Assembly (NCBI GenBank): GCA_003535195.1 | Contig: DOHN01000106.1 | Coordinates: 3,627 to 8,797, forward strand | DNA: 5,171 bases | Direction: 5' to 3' | Source: Ruminiclostridium sp. | Lineage (GTDB): Bacteria > Bacillota > Clostridia > DSM-8532 | Part shown: in pieces, positions 4,633 through 5,171 of the stretch | Layout: every line of letters starts with the position of its first letter | Numbering within the stretch: the stretch's first letter is position 1 | The notes under the pieces: model-generated | Told to the model about the DNA's origin: nothing | What the model saw: the letters and a program-made list of their open reading frames with translations, nothing else | Databases searched by the model: none | Made by a program: the position numbers and the translations under genes

Positions 4633-5171
4633 AATTCCCTCCCCTGCTCCTCTTCCGGAACGTACTTTATGATATTGATCCCGGCGTTCTCCATCCTTCC
4701 TACGGTCTCGTTCATATATTTGCCGTCTTCAAACTGCGGAACGATGACCGCTTCGCTGCATCTCACAGCTGCCAGCGTTCCCGGGTGGGACGGATCCGCA
4801 GGGCAATCAATCAATATCGTCCTCGTCTCCTGCCGTACGCTTTTTATCAACTCTTCGTACTCTTCAGCGGTCATTACCCGGGCGTCCGTAACTCCCATAG
4901 TGTTTCCGGCCGGCAGATACAGGATGTCATATCTGTATTTATACAGCAGCCGCGCCGCTATTTCCGGCGTTATCTGACTCCCGAAAGTCAGCAGCCCTGC
5001 TCCGATTTCCTGCGAATCGCGGTTATAGCACTTTTCAAGGGAAGGTTTCGGTATGTTCAGTAAAATATCAAGCCTGGGATTGACACAGTCGAATTCTAAT
5101 AGGACGGCCTCACGTCCGGCTTTTCTGAAACTGATTGCCAGTTCCAGAGCTGTGTCGGCTTTTTTGTACCC
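4623..5171 (-). CDS. MinD/ParA-fold protein with degenerate P-loop (partial, N-terminus missing)
   Basis: The frame is open to the right edge and gives 182 residues plus stop; the true start lies outside. The fold follows the MinD/ParA pattern: a helix TALELAISFRKAGREA, then VLLEFDCVNPRLDILLNI (counterpart of VLLIDxDxQNPRLD), a Walker B-like TILIDCPAD, and the AVIVPQFEDGKYMNET region where MinD-like proteins track switch residues. The visible P-loop end reads GYKKADTA where relatives have GVGKTTTA: the lysine is kept, but the second glycine and the Mg-binding Ser/Thr are replaced. Nucleotide hydrolysis is therefore doubtful, and it may be a scaffold like the atypical TadZ/CpaE proteins. Its stop overlaps the virB4 start by 10 nt, suggesting equal output and a joint role in assembling or placing the transfer machinery (inference). 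Confidence 0.85.
   Translation of the reverse strand, partial: GYKKADTALELAISFRKAGREAVLLEFDCVNPRLDILLNIPKPSLEKCYNRDSQEIGAGLLTFGSQITPEIAARLLYKYRYDILYLPAGNTMGVTDARVMTAEEYEELIKSVRQETRTILIDCPADPSHPGTLAAVRCSEAVIVPQFEDGKYMNETVGRMENAGINIIKYVPEEEQGRELCI

Overview
The window looks like part of an integrative or conjugative element (or related plasmid) from a low-to-moderate-GC Firmicute, probably a Clostridia-class organism. Grounds: strong AGGAGG-type ribosome binding sites with 7-8 nt spacers, GTG and TTG starts, a single-membrane style cell-wall hydrolase, and a DUF6906-type small protein typical of Firmicute mobile elements. The taxon is an inference. Every gene I accept lies on the minus strand, so transcription runs from the right edge to the left edge.

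Right half (2893-5171), the conjugation core: the C-terminal 182 codons of a MinD/ParA-fold protein with an apparently eroded Walker A loop overlap by 10 nt the start of a VirB4/TraC/TrsE-family ATPase with intact Walker A and B motifs. Next comes an AT-rich patch (about 2472-2892) with a decayed XRE-type repressor and an intact HicB-like antitoxin that has no visible HicA. A membrane-anchored cell-wall hydrolase follows (1349-2380), with a lysozyme-like domain and an M23 zinc peptidase domain. This is the expected partner of VirB4 for cutting the peptidoglycan so the transfer channel can pass.

Left half (1-1348), accessory and regulatory: a 78-residue helical protein of unknown function, preceded by a short gap with an orphan ribosome binding site and two possible micro-ORFs. 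Then a self-contained toxin-antitoxin cassette: candidate promoter and palindrome, antitoxin-like gene, overlapping MazF/PemK-type toxin, and a UUCG-loop terminator. After the terminator lie a 63-residue DUF6906-like gene and, overlapping it by 20 nt, the start of a secreted or lipid-free exported protein with a signal peptide that runs off the left edge.

How they fit: VirB4 would power channel assembly and substrate transfer, the hydrolase would open the wall, and the MinD-like protein may position or regulate the machinery (inference). MazF and HicB are stability or regulatory cargo lodged between transfer genes. The most notable observations are the degenerate P-loop fused in expression to VirB4, the XRE fossil next to a solitary HicB, and the terminator-bounded MazF cassette inside an otherwise co-directional operon. 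I found no RNA genes, CRISPR arrays, insertion sequences or origins.
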